Shown: positions 1-9,454, counted from the stretch's first letter. The stretch: 64,000 nucleotides of DNA from Ditibartonella choladocola (GCF_002007565.1 NZ_CP015625.1:1116001-1180000), one strand, 5' to 3'. The notes: generated by a model not told the origin, from the letters alone. Numbers and translations: made by a program.

Positions 1-2738
1 ATATTCTGCATCCTGCCAATGGCGCGCCGATTATTGTTCCCTCGCAAGATATGGTGCTCGGCCTTTATTACCTGTCGATTGTTTGCGAACATGAACCGGG
101 TGAGGGCATGGCGTTTGGTGATATGGGTGAATTGCAACATGCGTTGGATAGCAAAGTTGTAACGCTTCACACAAAGATCAAAGGCCGCGTTAAAAGTGTT
201 GACGCCGATGGCAATATCGTCTCGAAAATTTACGACACAACACCGGGACGGCTTATCATCGGTGAAACATTGCCGAAAAATCCGAACATCAAGTTCGATA
301 TCGTCAATCAGGAAATGACCAAAAAGAACATTTCCAAGATGATCGACCATGTTTACCGTCACTGCGGGCAAAAAGAAACAGTGATGTTCTGCGACCGCAT
401 CATGTCACTCGGTTTTGCCAATGCTTGCCGTGCCGGCATTTCGTTCGGTAAGGACGATATGGTTATACCGGAAAGCAAGGCAAGACTGGTTCAGGAAACC
501 GAGGCTTTGGCCAAGGAATATGAACAGCAATATAATGACGGTCTTATTACACAGGGCGAAAAGTACAACAAGGTTGTCGACGCTTGGGGTAAATGTACCG
601 ATCGTGTTGCCGACGAGATGATGAAACGTATTCAGGCGGTTGAATTCGATCCCGTAACAGGGCGTCAAAAACCGATGAATTCGATTTACATGATGTCCCA
701 CTCCGGTGCTCGTGGATCGCCGAACCAGATGAAGCAGTTGGGCGGTATGCGTGGCTTGATGGCTAAACCTTCGGGCGAAATCATCGAAACGCCGATTATC
801 TCCAACTTCAAAGAAGGTCTGACTGTGAACGAGTACTTTAACTCGACACACGGTGCCCGTAAGGGACTTGCCGATACAGCCTTAAAGACTGCGAACTCCG
901 GTTATTTGACCCGTCGTCTTGTTGACGTTGCTCAGGATGCTATCATTTCCGAGGTTGATTGCGGAACGGATAAGGGCCTGACAATGCAGGCGATCGTCGA
1001 TGCCGGTCAGGTTGTTGCCTCTCTCGGCCAACGTATTCTTGGTCGTACCGCACTTCATGATATTATTCATCCGACTACGGGCGAAGTTATCGTTGAAGGC
1101 GGCCGCATGATCGAGGAAGCAGACGTTGCCAAGATCGAAGCTGCCGGTATCCAGTCTGTCCAGATCCGTTCGGCACTGACTTGTGAAACCCGCGTCGGGG
1201 TTTGCGCCAAGTGCTATGGTCGTGATCTGGCACGTGGTACACCTGTCAATCAGGGTGAAGCAGTGGGTGTTATTGCCGCGCAGTCTATCGGCGAACCCGG
1301 TACACAGTTGACAATGCGTACATTCCACTTGGGTGGTACTGCACAGGTTGTTGATACTTCCTATCTGGAAGCATCCTATGAAGGTAAGGTTGAACTGCGC
1401 AATCGTAAGGTTGTTCGCAATTCTGAAGGCCATCTGGTCGTTATGGGCCGTAATATGGCTATCCTTATCAAGGATGAAAATGGCAAGGAACGCGCTTCCC
1501 ACCGTATTACCTACGGTGCCCGCATCTTCGTCGATGATGGCGATGTGGTTAAACGCGGCCAACGTATTGCCGAATGGGATCCGTATACCCGTCCGATTAT
1601 GACTGAAGTCGAGGGCTATGTCGGGTTCGAGGATATGCTTGACGGTCTGTCTGTTACAGAGACAACCGATGAATCAACCGGTATCACCAAACGTCAGGTT
1701 ATTGACTGGCGCGCCAACCCCCGTGGTGCAGAACTCAAACCTGCCATTGTTATCTATGCGGATAAGAAGGGCAGCAAGATTGCCAAGCTCTCGAAGGGCG
1801 GTGATGCGCGTTACATGATGTCGGTGGAAACCATTCTTTCGGTTGAACCGGGTGCTCATGTCAAAGCCGGTGACGTGATCGGACGTCTGCCGATGGAAAG
1901 CGCCAAGACCAAGGATATTACCGGTGGTCTTCCGCGTGTTGCCGAGCTTTTTGAAGCCCGTCGTCCAAAGGATCATGCCATTATTGCTGAAATTGATGGT
2001 ACAATCCGCTTTGGACGCGACTACAAGAACAAACGGCGTATCACGATCGAACCGAATGATGACACGGTCGAGCCTGTCGAATATCTTATTCCGAAGGGCA
2101 AGCCGTTCCATCTGCAGGATGGTGACCAGATAGAAAAGGGTGATTACATCCTTGACGGTAATCCGGCACCGCATGATATTCTGGCAATCAAGGGCGTGGA
2201 AGCATTGGCTTCCTATCTCGTCAACGAGATCCAGTCGGTTTATCGCCTTCAGGGTGTTGTGATTAACGATAAGCATATCGAAGTCATTGTTCGCCAGATG
2301 CTGCAAAAAGTCGAAATTACCGATTCCGGTGATTCAGGCTATATTCCGGGTGACAATGTCGACCGGATCGAGCTTCAGGAAGTCAATGATCGGCTCATCG
2401 AAGAAGGTAAGAAACCGGCAAGCGGTAATCCTGTCTTGTTGGGTATTACAAAAGCTTCGTTGCAAACGCCGTCGTTTATTTCGGCTGCTTCCTTCCAGGA
2501 GACCACACGCGTGCTTACAGAAGCTGCGGTTGCCGGAAAGATGGATACCTTGCAGGGCTTGAAGGAAAACGTTATCGTTGGTCGTCTTATCCCTGCCGGT
2601 ACAGGTGGCACAATTGCCCAAATCCGTCGTATTGCCACAGCTCGTGACGATTTGATCGTTGACGAACATCGCAAGGCAAATGGCGGTGATAAAGCAAATG
2701 CAATGTTGTCGGATATGACACATACGGCTGCTGAATAA
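1..2738 (+). CDS. rpoC: DNA-directed RNA polymerase subunit beta' (3' part)
   Basis: This is the C-terminal two thirds of the beta' subunit, the catalytic and clamp subunit of RNA polymerase. The gene runs in from the left edge; the reading frame starts at base 3 and is open upstream of the first internal ATG, reading [16 protein letters not shown] as in all RpoC proteins. The NADFDGD catalytic loop would lie just outside the window. The trigger-loop region [16 protein letters not shown] lies near bases 1289-1336, and the second zinc site is seen as a lone Cys in EVDCGTDKG followed by [15 protein letters not shown]. The C-terminus [13 protein letters not shown] is typical. A strong terminator follows 28 bp after the stop, so this is the end of the rpoB-rpoC unit. 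The frame is intact. Confidence 0.98.
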   Translation, partial: ILHPANGAPIIVPSQDMVLGLYYLSIVCEHEPGEGMAFGDMGELQHALDSKVVTLHTKIKGRVKSVDADGNIVSKIYDTTPGRLIIGETLPKNPNIKFDIVNQEMTKKNISKMIDHVYRHCGQKETVMFCDRIMSLGFANACRAGISFGKDDMVIPESKARLVQETEALAKEYEQQYNDGLITQGEKYNKVVDAWGKCTDRVADEMMKRIQAVEFDPVTGRQKPMNSIYMMSHSGARGSPNQMKQLGGMRGLMAKPSGEIIETPIISNFKEGLTVNEYFNSTHGARKGLADTALKTANSGYLTRRLVDVAQDAIISEVDCGTDKGLTMQAIVDAGQVVASLGQRILGRTALHDIIHPTTGEVIVEGGRMIEEADVAKIEAAGIQSVQIRSALTCETRVGVCAKCYGRDLARGTPVNQGEAVGVIAAQSIGEPGTQLTMRTFHLGGTAQVVDTSYLEASYEGKVELRNRKVVRNSEGHLVVMGRNMAILIKDENGKERASHRITYGARIFVDDGDVVKRGQRIAEWDPYTRPIMTEVEGYVGFEDMLDGLSVTETTDESTGITKRQVIDWRANPRGAELKPAIVIYADKKGSKIAKLSKGGDARYMMSVETILSVEPGAHVKAGDVIGRLPMESAKTKDITGGLPRVAELFEARRPKDHAIIAEIDGTIRFGRDYKNKRRITIEPNDDTVEPVEYLIPKGKPFHLQDGDQIEKGDYILDGNPAPHDILAIKGVEALASYLVNEIQSVYRLQGVVINDKHIEVIVRQMLQKVEITDSGDSGYIPGDNVDRIELQEVNDRLIEEGKKPASGNPVLLGITKASLQTPSFISAASFQETTRVLTEAAVAGKMDTLQGLKENVIVGRLIPAGTGGTIAQIRRIATARDDLIVDEHRKANGGDKANAMLSDMTHTAAE

Positions 2739-2766
2739 GCCCATTATTTGGCTGGTTTTGGAAAAA

Positions 2767-2798
2767 AGAAAAGCCCGACTTAACGGTCGGGCTTTTCT
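2767..2798. terminator. Bidirectional intrinsic terminator after rpoC
   Basis: Perfect 13-bp stem (2767-2779 with 2786-2798) around a 6-nt loop, core AAAAGCCCGAC/GTCGGGCTTTT. T-rich arms on both sides allow it to serve rpoC on the plus strand and the convergent VOC gene on the minus strand. Confidence 0.9.
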
Positions 2799-2893
2799 GT
2801 ATATTAATGTTTAAATCTGTCTATTAATGTTTAAAAAATTTCGGGCTTGAAAGAGGAAAGCCGGTTTTTAGAAAGAAATTGTCCGATCAGTTA

Positions 2894-3277
2894 TCATTTC
2901 AGATATTCGGAAATTTCAATCAGATTCAAGTCTGGGTCACGTATGTAAACGGAACGGATTTTCCCGTTCGCTCCGGTGCGCTCGACAGGACCTTCAACAA
3001 TAGGACAGTTGCTCTTTTTCAGTTGAGTAATGACCATATCTAGCGGAAGTTTTGATATGAAACAAAGATCGAGACTTCCCGGAACGGGTAGGTGAGCTTT
3101 CGGTTCATATTCCTTGCCATATTGATGGAGATTGATCTTCTGATTGCCGAAGCGGAGTGCAAAACGGTTTTCTCCGAAAACTTCGAGTTTCAGTTGCAAA
3201 ACGTCGGTATAAAAGCGTTTGGTCGCTTCCAAATCGATACAGGTCATAACAATATGGTCAATGTGGTCGATAAACAT
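2894..3277 (-). CDS. VOC (glyoxalase/fosfomycin-resistance fold) family protein
   Basis: A 127-residue single-domain vicinal oxygen chelate protein. The two beta-alpha-beta-beta-beta modules are recognisable: the first starts HIDHIVMTCIDLEATKRFY, the second SLDLCFIS and ends DPDLNLIEISEYL. The likely metal ligands are His8, His51 (in INLHQYG) and Glu121 (in NLIEI), so a metal-dependent lyase, dioxygenase or thiol transferase is possible. The FYTDVLQLKLE signature is common in the FosB-like and glyoxalase-like branches. The substrate cannot be assigned. It is monocistronic, transcribed toward rpoC, and shares the terminator at 2767-2798. Cytoplasmic, no signal peptide. Confidence 0.88.
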   Translation of the reverse strand: MFIDHIDHIVMTCIDLEATKRFYTDVLQLKLEVFGENRFALRFGNQKINLHQYGKEYEPKAHLPVPGSLDLCFISKLPLDMVITQLKKSNCPIVEGPVERTGANGKIRSVYIRDPDLNLIEISEYLK

Positions 3278-3932
3278 AGAGAGTCTCCGGAACAGTTTGT
3301 TTCTTGATGATTGTTCGGAATATAGGCAGAAATCGTTCCCGATAAAGTGGATGACATCATTTCATTATGATGAATATTTATCTCTTCGTTATCTATTCCA
3401 ATATAGGGATGCGAATTTTTTAAAATAATGTTTGATGGTTGTCTAAGAGAAAATAGCGACATCATTTTTGAAATGGTTTTTAAGTAATGTTTATTTGTTT
3501 TTATGTATTATTGTTCAAAAAATATGAAAACACTAAAAAAACAGAAATAAAACCGGTTTTAAATTTGAAAATTTTTAGCAATAGCAATGTCCTTATTTTT
3601 TTATGAAACAGTAACGGCTTTTATTGGAGGTATTTTTGCCTCTCCAACGATTGTAAAAGAGGCCATACGCCGTAACCGAAAAATTGTGATGACAAATGGC
3701 AAATTTTTTAAATCCGTTTTTATTGATACTGGTCATGTGTCCGGTGCATTTCAGCTTGTTGGAAAAGTGCGAGCAAAAGCCAGAAGCGTTAATGAACGAG
3801 GGAGGCGATAAAGTCGGTAAAGCCGCGTTACAAAATCCGGAACGTTCTACAAATCGGGGCTTTGATTTATCAATGTCCCCGTTGATGTTGGCAAAATCAT
3901 TCACTTGAAGGATCATCGCCGTCTGGAAAGGA
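3278..3932. other. AT-rich intergenic stretch, no supported gene
   Basis: About 650 bp with long A/T runs around 3470-3580. Short open frames exist on both strands (plus 3587-3811; minus 3593-3982), but neither shows a ribosome binding site, a recognisable domain or convincing codon use, and they overlap each other. The sequence 3740-3850 looks less AT-rich and could be a gene remnant, but I recognise no family. Confidence 0.5.
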
Positions 3933-4316
3933 TCAATGATCCTCTTCATCGTGATGGTGGTCGCCGATTTCGATATTTGCATCGTCGAGAGTAAGCTCGT
4001 GACGCTCGCATGTCTGGTACATCCAATTGGTAAATTTTACTTTCAAACCATTCAGAGAATAAAGATCCGTGTAATAGATACGGTTGGTGGCCATACACCA
4101 GGGAACGTCTTTTTCTTCAATGCCCGATTGTTTGTGGAGAAGTTCCGTAACGTATTGAATTCCTTCCTCGCAATCAGGCGTTCTGCAATAATTTTTGTCC
4201 TGTGCAAACGCATATAGCTCGGAACGTCCGAGTTGATTGACGAGGTAGTTGAATGACAAGGGAATGGCGACAATGACGAGTACAATAAAGCCAATGATCC
4301 ATTTTTTTTTCTTCAT
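3933..4316 (-). CDS. Small membrane-anchored/exported protein with acidic His-rich tail
   Basis: A 127-residue protein of unknown function. The N-terminus MKKKKWIIGFIVLVIVAIPL is a lysine-rich start followed by one hydrophobic segment (residues about 6-23), either an uncleaved anchor or a signal peptide, so the rest should be periplasmic. Four cysteines (CRTPDC near 43-48, one in PWCMATN, one in QTCERHE) could form two disulfides. The C-terminus ends DHHHDEEDH, a run of metal-ligand-type residues. It has its own start and no close operon partner. I do not recognise the family. The amino-acid pattern makes it a credible gene rather than a chance frame. Confidence 0.7.
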   Translation of the reverse strand: MKKKKWIIGFIVLVIVAIPLSFNYLVNQLGRSELYAFAQDKNYCRTPDCEEGIQYVTELLHKQSGIEEKDVPWCMATNRIYYTDLYSLNGLKVKFTNWMYQTCERHELTLDDANIEIGDHHHDEEDH

Positions 4317-4753
4317 GATGGCATACTTCAGAAGGAGTACTCTTGAACGATAAAGATTGGTCGTTTTCTATCATAAACGGGTTTTGCAGGTTCATATAGA
4401 GCATAATTGCATCACTGCTTTAAAAAATGCTGCATGAATCGGGTTGGCTTTGTTTTGAAACGCTATATAGGGTTGATCTATTTTCAGTGTTCCGCTTAAT
4501 GATTTTATTAACTGTTGACGGGGAAGGCCGGTTTCGCAACCGGTTATTTATGTTAAACGGGTTTGCAAGTTTCTGGCGAAAGTTTTTATTATCGGTTGTT
4601 TCGCCCGCTATGTTAAACATATAATTGATTTCAACAATATTTGTTTTGCAACTATCCGCTATTGCACCATCGGTTTGCAAAACTATTGTGGAAAATAAAG
4701 AGGGATAGATGAGGGTTCGTGAGGTTTTTGATCGTACCCTGTTTAGTTGACTT
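4317..4753. other. Intergenic region upstream of the MerR gene
   Basis: About 440 bp between two divergently oriented genes (exported protein on minus, MerR regulator on plus). It must contain promoters for both. A minus-strand open frame (4420-4680) has no family resemblance and is dismissed. No clear MerR-type dyad was picked out by eye. Confidence 0.5.
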
Positions 4754-5140
4754 ATGCATGAATATTATTCAATCGGTGAACTGACAAGGGAATTCGGTGT
4801 AACGACGCGAACATTGCGCTATTATGAAGATCAGGGGCTTATTGTTCCGATGCGCAGGGGGCGTACACGGCTTTACACCGAGCTTGATCGCCATCGTCTT
4901 CAACAAATATTCAGAGCCAAGCGCCTCAATTTTTCGCTTGCCGAAATCGCCTCGCTCTTGACAGTTACAACAGCTCCGCTTGATGAGGCAATAAAGGTCG
5001 AGAATGTCTTGCACGATATCAAGGAAAAACGCGAAGATCTCAAACAGATGCGTCGGGACATTGATGAATCATTACACGAGCTTGAACGTATTGAGGAAAT
5101 ATGTTTTGAGCGTTTGGCCGAACGCGATGTCAATCGTTAG
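4754..5140 (+). CDS. MerR family transcriptional regulator
   Basis: A 128-residue one-component regulator. The N-terminal winged helix-turn-helix is clear: YSIGELTREFGVTTRTLRYY, with the family signature RYYE at residues 22-25, followed by the wing (RRGRTRLY) and the FRAKRLNFSLAEI helix. Residues about 80-120 form a charged helix suited to the antiparallel dimer coiled coil. There is a single cysteine near residue 115 and no CueR/ZntR-type metal loop or large effector domain, so the inducer is unknown. MerR proteins act on promoters with long 19-20 bp spacers by twisting DNA. The neighbouring genes give no obvious target. It is transcribed convergently with the DUF1624 gene. Confidence 0.93.
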   Translation: MHEYYSIGELTREFGVTTRTLRYYEDQGLIVPMRRGRTRLYTELDRHRLQQIFRAKRLNFSLAEIASLLTVTTAPLDEAIKVENVLHDIKEKREDLKQMRRDIDESLHELERIEEICFERLAERDVNR

Positions 5141-5184
5141 AAGTCCGGCAACCGGTTGTCTTTCGCATGGTTTTAGCGTGCCAT

Positions 5185-6153
5185 CTAATCAAGTTTATTT
5201 ACAATTCCTGCCCAACATTCATTAACCGGTTCTTGTAGCCTTTCATCTGTTTCTGTTATTTCTCCTTTAGACAATGGCGAAATCAGTTTTCGTGCTTCGA
5301 TTTTGTCAAACACACAAGTGCAAAAATCGGAACATAAGTGGCCGTTTGGTTGACTTTGACGGCATTCGCTGACGCAAGCTTTCTCCATTGGTGCCCTCAA
5401 GGCTTCGGGAGAAGGGGGAAAAACAGAAGAGATACAATAGAGGATAGCTAACAGAACAGGTTGGTGAACCAGATAAAATATGAGGCTGTGGCGCCCGATG
5501 AGCTGCAAGAATTTGTTGAGCCATTGTGGGCGGATGCCGTTTTGTAAATATGTCAATAGATGAAAATTGTCGCAGATGCGGGCTGTTGTAAGCCCTAAAA
5601 GAGCTGCGCCAAACCACGGAAAAACCGGAACATAATCAAATGAGGGACGGGGATAGCTCGAAAATCCGGTCCATAACAGATAAGGTGCGTTGAAAACATC
5701 GGATTTCAGTATGAACGGCAATAGAACGAAAATAAAAATAGCCAAAAAATTCAACACAAGCGGCGTATGCAAAAATAACAAGCCGATGACCGTCGCCACT
5801 GCTATTTCATGTAATATTCCGAAATAGATGAAGCCTTGCGGCATGATAAAATAGGTAACGATAGAAACAACAAAAGCAGCCAGTACGATGATCGACAAGC
5901 GTCGGAAATAGGTTGAAACGTGGAGTTGTTTTCCCTGTGCAAGATAGAGACTGAAACCGGAAATAAACAGGAAGCAAAACGCGACAATACGCGCCAGAAC
6001 GCGCAAACTGCCTTCCGCCGGAACTTGTGGGGCAATATAGGAAAAATAGCTCAAATCCCAACTGAAATGGTAAACCACCATGCCAATGAGTGCGAGCCCA
6101 CGAATAAGATCAACCTTTTGTAATCGTATTTTAATGGTTTCAGGCTGGTTCAT
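5185..6153 (-). CDS. DUF1624 family multi-pass membrane protein with Cys-rich C-terminal tail
   Basis: A 322-residue inner-membrane protein. Residues 1-250 hold about seven or more hydrophobic segments and begin with the acyltransferase-like motif KVDLIRGLALIGMVVYHFSW (Arg18, His29), typical of DUF1624, a relative of heparan-alpha-glucosaminide N-acetyltransferases. The transmembrane part suggests transfer of an acyl group onto a sugar or lipid at the membrane; the substrate is unknown. Residues 256-322 are a soluble tail with cysteines at 260, 264, 274, 278, 280 and 313, forming CX3C-X9-CX3C plus a downstream Cys. That tail looks like the small periplasmic Cys-rich domain found alone in many proteobacterial exported proteins. 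It is not part of the usual DUF1624 core, so this may be a fusion. Confidence 0.85.
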   Translation of the reverse strand: MNQPETIKIRLQKVDLIRGLALIGMVVYHFSWDLSYFSYIAPQVPAEGSLRVLARIVAFCFLFISGFSLYLAQGKQLHVSTYFRRLSIIVLAAFVVSIVTYFIMPQGFIYFGILHEIAVATVIGLLFLHTPLVLNFLAIFIFVLLPFILKSDVFNAPYLLWTGFSSYPRPSFDYVPVFPWFGAALLGLTTARICDNFHLLTYLQNGIRPQWLNKFLQLIGRHSLIFYLVHQPVLLAILYCISSVFPPSPEALRAPMEKACVSECRQSQPNGHLCSDFCTCVFDKIEARKLISPLSKGEITETDERLQEPVNECWAGIVNKLD

Positions 6154-6249
6154 ATCTGTATCCTTTGCTATCTATCTATCACAAAGTTTTTGCTTTGCTT
6201 GGGTAAATTAGCCTGTGTGTTCATTTTTCCTGTGGGTGGAACATAAAAA

Positions 6250-6927
6250 ATGACCAGAATTGAAAAATTTTGCGACGTCGTAAAAAGCCGAAAATCAATT
6301 CGCGCTTATCTGGAAAAGGATGTCGACCGGAAGCTGGTGGAAGACATATTACAACTGGCTTCGCGCGCGCCTTCGGGAGCGAATATACAGGCCTGGCAAG
6401 TGGTTGTCGTTCATAATGGAGCATTGAAAAAACTTGGCCGGAAACTTTTCGACATGTCGGTTTCCGGCATAAAAGAAGAATGTGAATATCAATTCTATCC
6501 CCGCTCCTGGCGTGAGCCTTATCTCGCGCGACGGCGTAAAGTCGGCTGGGATCTTTATCGGGCGCTTGGAATTGCACGTTCGGAAAGAAGCAAAATCGAA
6601 CGCCAGCAGGCGAAAAATTTCATGTTTTTTGGAGCGCCTGTCGGTCTTATTTTTACAATGGATCGGGATATGGAACTTGGCAGTTGGCTGGATTTGGGAG
6701 GTTTTATCCAGACAATTGCATTGGTGGCGCGCAGTTTCGGCCTTGATAGCTGTATTCAGGCGGCCTTTTCCGAATATCATAACACAATATCGCAAGAACT
6801 GGATATTCCTCCCGAACGACAGGTCATTTGCGGGCTTGCTCTCGGCTATCGGGATGAAAACGCGCCTGAAAATAATTTCCCGACCGAACGTGTGCCACTC
6901 GAAGAGTTTGTACGTTTTGTCGAGTGA
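6250..6927 (+). CDS. Nitroreductase family FMN-dependent oxidoreductase
   Basis: A 225-residue nitroreductase-fold flavoprotein. The FMN-phosphate contact SRKSIRAYLEKDV lies near residues 13-25, and SRAPSGANIQAWQV near 38-51 is the second family signature. The C-terminal half has ICGLALGYRDENAPENNF and closes with VPLEEFVRF, as in nitroreductase-like NAD(P)H:quinone or flavin oxidoreductases. Such enzymes reduce nitroaromatics, quinones or flavins with NAD(P)H in the cytoplasm; the real substrate is not readable from sequence. It stands alone, divergent from the DUF1624 gene, and a three-copy 21-bp tandem repeat begins 6 bp after its stop codon. Confidence 0.92.
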   Translation: MTRIEKFCDVVKSRKSIRAYLEKDVDRKLVEDILQLASRAPSGANIQAWQVVVVHNGALKKLGRKLFDMSVSGIKEECEYQFYPRSWREPYLARRRKVGWDLYRALGIARSERSKIERQQAKNFMFFGAPVGLIFTMDRDMELGSWLDLGGFIQTIALVARSFGLDSCIQAAFSEYHNTISQELDIPPERQVICGLALGYRDENAPENNFPTERVPLEEFVRFVE

Positions 6928-6933
6928 TGCCGG

Positions 6934-6996
6934 ATTGTGTGTAAAACGGGATATATTGTGTGTAAAGCGGGATATATTGTGTGTAAAACGGGATAT
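6934..6996. repeat. Three tandem copies of a 21-bp repeat
   Basis: Units start at 6934, 6955 and 6976 and share the core TTGTGTGTAAAACGGGATA; only the middle copy differs (AAAGCGGG). The array starts just past the nitroreductase stop codon, in non-coding DNA. Copies are almost identical, which implies recent expansion. Confidence 0.9.
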
Positions 6997-7147
6997 TTTG
7001 AGTTCCTGATGTTGGAACTTGGCTAAAAAATTTTGTTGAAAATTATTTTTTTTAATTTTTTTTAATGTTGTCTATTTGTCGTTTCACCATTATAGCTTGA
7101 GACAATTCAGTTACAGGTTGATTGTTTTGTTATTTTATAGGTGCTTT

Positions 7148-7249
7148 ATGGATGAAATCATTGAAAAATCTTGTTGGAGCATCGCTATAAAAGCAACGAT
7201 AGTGCTTGTTGCTGTTATTTCCCTTATTTACCTTACAGTGGGTTTTTAA
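7148..7249 (+). CDS. Possible 33-residue single-pass membrane microprotein
   Basis: ATG at 7148 opens a 33-codon frame ending TAA at 7247-7249. The product is MDEIIEKSCWSIAIK followed by a hydrophobic stretch (ATIVLVAVISLIYLTVGF), a short cytoplasmic head and one membrane span with the positive-inside side at Lys15. A weak AGGTG sits 4 bases before the ATG. It lies 54 bp upstream of sdaA on the same strand, so the two could share a transcript. Proteins this short are easily chance frames; the regular amphipathic head plus one clean span is the only support. Confidence 0.4.
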   Translation: MDEIIEKSCWSIAIKATIVLVAVISLIYLTVGF

Positions 7250-7303
7250 GCTTTATGTTGGGGAATTCCTGATTGTTGGACATTGACGTGTTCGATTAAT
7301 TCC

Positions 7304-8701
7304 ATGTTTCTTTCGGTCTTTGAACTCTTTAAAATCGGAATTGGTCCGTCGAGCTCGCACACAATGGGTCCGATGACTGCGGCCAATATGTTTCTTGAAG
7401 AGATATTGTCGGGTAATTGGCCAAAGCCGAGCCACTCGTCAATTGTGCATTTGCGAGCATTTCTACATGGGTCGCTGGCTTTTACCGGCGTAGGCCATGC
7501 GACTGACAGAGCGGTCATTCTCGGCTTGTCGGGAGAGGCGCCGGCAACTGTCGATCCCGACGCGATGGATAGTATCGTTCGTCGTGTATACGAAAGCGGA
7601 GAGGTTCATCCGCATGGACATCCTGCATATCGTTTTTCTCCTGAAACGGATCTGATATTCGATTACAAGACACCGTTGCCAGCGCATACCAATGGTCTGG
7701 TTTTTGAAGGCCTCGACGAGATGCAAAATGTGCTGTTGCGCCGCGTTTATTATTCTATCGGCGGCGGTTTCGTGGTGACAGAAGACGAAATAAACCGGAT
7801 CGAGCACAACAGCAGTAACGATAGCTCTTCAGTGCCTTTTCCTTTCGCCACTGCGAAAGACATGCTTGATATGGCAACCCGATCAGGTTTGACAATCGCC
7901 GAAATGAAACGCGCCAATGAAGAAACACGTATGACGCGCAGCGATCTGGATGAGGGGCTCGACAAAATATTCTTCGCAATGAAAAGCTGTGTTGAACGCG
8001 GACTTGGTCATGAGGGAGAATTGCCCGGAGGACTCCACATTAAACGCCGGGCAAAAAAGCTTTACGAGAAACTGATCGGTGACAGCAAAAAGAATCAGTT
8101 GAGCCCGTTGTCGGCAAATGATTGGCTGTCGACATATGCTATTGCTGTTAACGAAGAGAATGCAGCAGGAGGGCGCGTTGTTACAGCGCCGACCAATGGC
8201 GCGGCGGGCGTTATTCCGGCAGTGATCAGCTATTATTTGCGCTTTTGTGCCGATGCCAATAAGAGCGGGGTTCGGGATTTTCTGCTCACCGCCGCAGCAA
8301 TCGGCGGAATTATCAAATCCAACGCGTCGATTTCGGGTGCTGAGGTCGGTTGTCAGGGGGAGGTGGGTTCTGCTTCTTCTATGGCAGCCGCAGGCTTGAC
8401 AGCCGTTTTGGGAGGTTCGCCCAAGCAGATCGAAAACGCGGCCGAGATTGCGCTTGAACATCATCTCGGAATGACGTGTGATCCGGTTGCCGGTCTCGTT
8501 CAGGTTCCGTGCATCGAAAGAAATGCGATGGGAGCCGTCAAAGCCGTAACGGCTGCTTCATTGGCACTTCACGGTGATGGTCACCACTTTGTGTCACTTG
8601 ATGCTTGCATAAAGACAATGAGGGAAACCGGACACGATATGAGCGATAGATATAAGGAAACCAGCAAAGGTGGCCTTGCAGTTAATGTGACGGATTGCTA
8701 A
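7304..8701 (+). CDS. sdaA: L-serine ammonia-lyase (iron-sulfur dependent)
   Basis: Deaminates L-serine to pyruvate and ammonia in the cytoplasm using an oxygen-sensitive [4Fe-4S] cluster rather than PLP. The beta domain starts [22 protein letters not shown]. The alpha domain carries [20 protein letters not shown], and cluster cysteines are visible in [12 protein letters not shown] and in [19 protein letters not shown]. Single-chain form of about 465 residues, as in Gram-negative SdaA. I place the start at ATG 7304, matching the [19 protein letters not shown] start of the family; an in-frame TTG at 7283 would add seven residues. There is no strong Shine-Dalgarno for either. DUF1489 follows 10 bp after the stop, probably co-transcribed. 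Confidence 0.96.
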   Translation: MFLSVFELFKIGIGPSSSHTMGPMTAANMFLEEILSGNWPKPSHSSIVHLRAFLHGSLAFTGVGHATDRAVILGLSGEAPATVDPDAMDSIVRRVYESGEVHPHGHPAYRFSPETDLIFDYKTPLPAHTNGLVFEGLDEMQNVLLRRVYYSIGGGFVVTEDEINRIEHNSSNDSSSVPFPFATAKDMLDMATRSGLTIAEMKRANEETRMTRSDLDEGLDKIFFAMKSCVERGLGHEGELPGGLHIKRRAKKLYEKLIGDSKKNQLSPLSANDWLSTYAIAVNEENAAGGRVVTAPTNGAAGVIPAVISYYLRFCADANKSGVRDFLLTAAAIGGIIKSNASISGAEVGCQGEVGSASSMAAAGLTAVLGGSPKQIENAAEIALEHHLGMTCDPVAGLVQVPCIERNAMGAVKAVTAASLALHGDGHHFVSLDACIKTMRETGHDMSDRYKETSKGGLAVNVTDC

Positions 8702-8711
8702 ATCTTCAATT

Positions 8712-9143
8712 ATGACGCTTCACATGGTAAAATTATGCGTTGGTTGTTCCTCGATTGAAGACCTCGCAGCCTGGGTTGATTTTCGGCTTGCCGAATTACG
8801 TTTGGCGGGAGAAAAGCCGGAACAGTATCATATTACCCGCATGGTTCCCAAAAAAATTGATGAACTCCTCGACGGGGGGTCGCTTTATTGGGTTATGAAA
8901 GGTAATATCCAGTGTCGACAAAAATTTCTGGACATCCGCCCGTTTACGGACGAGGAGGGAATTCATCGTTGTAAGCTTGTCCTTGATGACAAGATTATTC
9001 CGACCGAATGGCAGCCAAGACGTGCCTTTCAGGGGTGGCGTTATCTCAAGATAGATGAAGCACCCAAGGATGATTTGAACGGAAGCAAAAACCGCTTACC
9101 TCCTGCGTTGAGGCAGGAACTTGCTGATCTGGGGCTGTTATAA
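8712..9143 (+). CDS. DUF1489 family protein
   Basis: A 143-residue cytoplasmic protein of the alphaproteobacterial DUF1489 family, function unknown. It is recognised from the opening MVKLCVGCSSIEDLAAWV, the central RMVPKKIDELLDGGSLYWV-type segment, and KGNIQCRQKFLDIRPF, ending in the WQPRRAFQGWRYLK block. Two cysteines near the start and one in IQCRQ are usual for the family. It is encoded 10 bp downstream of sdaA. The family is nearly universal in Hyphomicrobiales, which supports the taxonomic placement. An alternative start is the Met five codons in. Confidence 0.88.
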   Translation: MTLHMVKLCVGCSSIEDLAAWVDFRLAELRLAGEKPEQYHITRMVPKKIDELLDGGSLYWVMKGNIQCRQKFLDIRPFTDEEGIHRCKLVLDDKIIPTEWQPRRAFQGWRYLKIDEAPKDDLNGSKNRLPPALRQELADLGLL

Positions 9144-9178
9144 TCTTTCGATGGAATGCGCAATCACACACCCGGTTT

Positions 9179-9454
9179 TTAACTGTTGGTTGAACCGAGG
9201 CGAAGTTTTACGCCGAACGAACCCCGCGGGCTTGCAACACGCAAATGGACGCGAACCGGCGGCAAAGCCATGCGGCGGTTGCGTTGCGTTTGGCAAATCA
9301 ACAGGCCGAGCAGGGACCGTGTGCTCAAGCCATTGGGCGTGGCTTTCAAACCGTGCAATTTCAAGGCTGCTTGCTGAAGCGACCGCAAAGTGAGTAACGG
9401 GTTCTCGAAATTGTGAGAACGGGCTTTTAACACCATATCAGTTGCATTTTCCAT
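9179..9454 (-). CDS. Doubtful 91-residue hypothetical protein in a GC-richer spacer
   Basis: The 353-bp spacer 9144-9496 contains this minus-strand frame beginning MENATDMVLKARSHNFENP and ending in an Arg-rich, low-complexity half. An AAGG sits about 10 bases upstream of the ATG. Bases 9190-9330 are visibly richer in G+C than their surroundings. A competing plus-strand frame (9186-9377) covers the same bases. I recognise no domain; it may be a degraded gene or a chance frame. A small inverted repeat GTTCTC/GAGAAC (9401-9406, 9415-9420) lies within it. Confidence 0.25.
   Translation of the reverse strand: MENATDMVLKARSHNFENPLLTLRSLQQAALKLHGLKATPNGLSTRSLLGLLICQTQRNRRMALPPVRVHLRVASPRGSFGVKLRLGSTNS

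Noticed and set aside
405..2744. Long minus-strand frames opposite rpoC
   Set aside because: They are antisense shadows of the rpoC codon pattern; the plus-strand protein is unmistakable.
3593..3982. 129-codon minus-strand frame and its plus-strand rival (3587-3811)
   Set aside because: No ribosome site, no recognisable domain, low-complexity composition and mutual overlap; treated as chance frames.
4420..4680. 86-codon minus-strand frame upstream of the MerR gene
   Set aside because: Composition looks random and the frame has no family resemblance; it lies in an AT-rich promoter region.
6482..7009. Plus-strand frame with repeated CVKRDIL heptapeptide
   Set aside because: It is the out-of-frame shadow of the nitroreductase gene running into the 21-bp DNA repeat; not a repeat protein.
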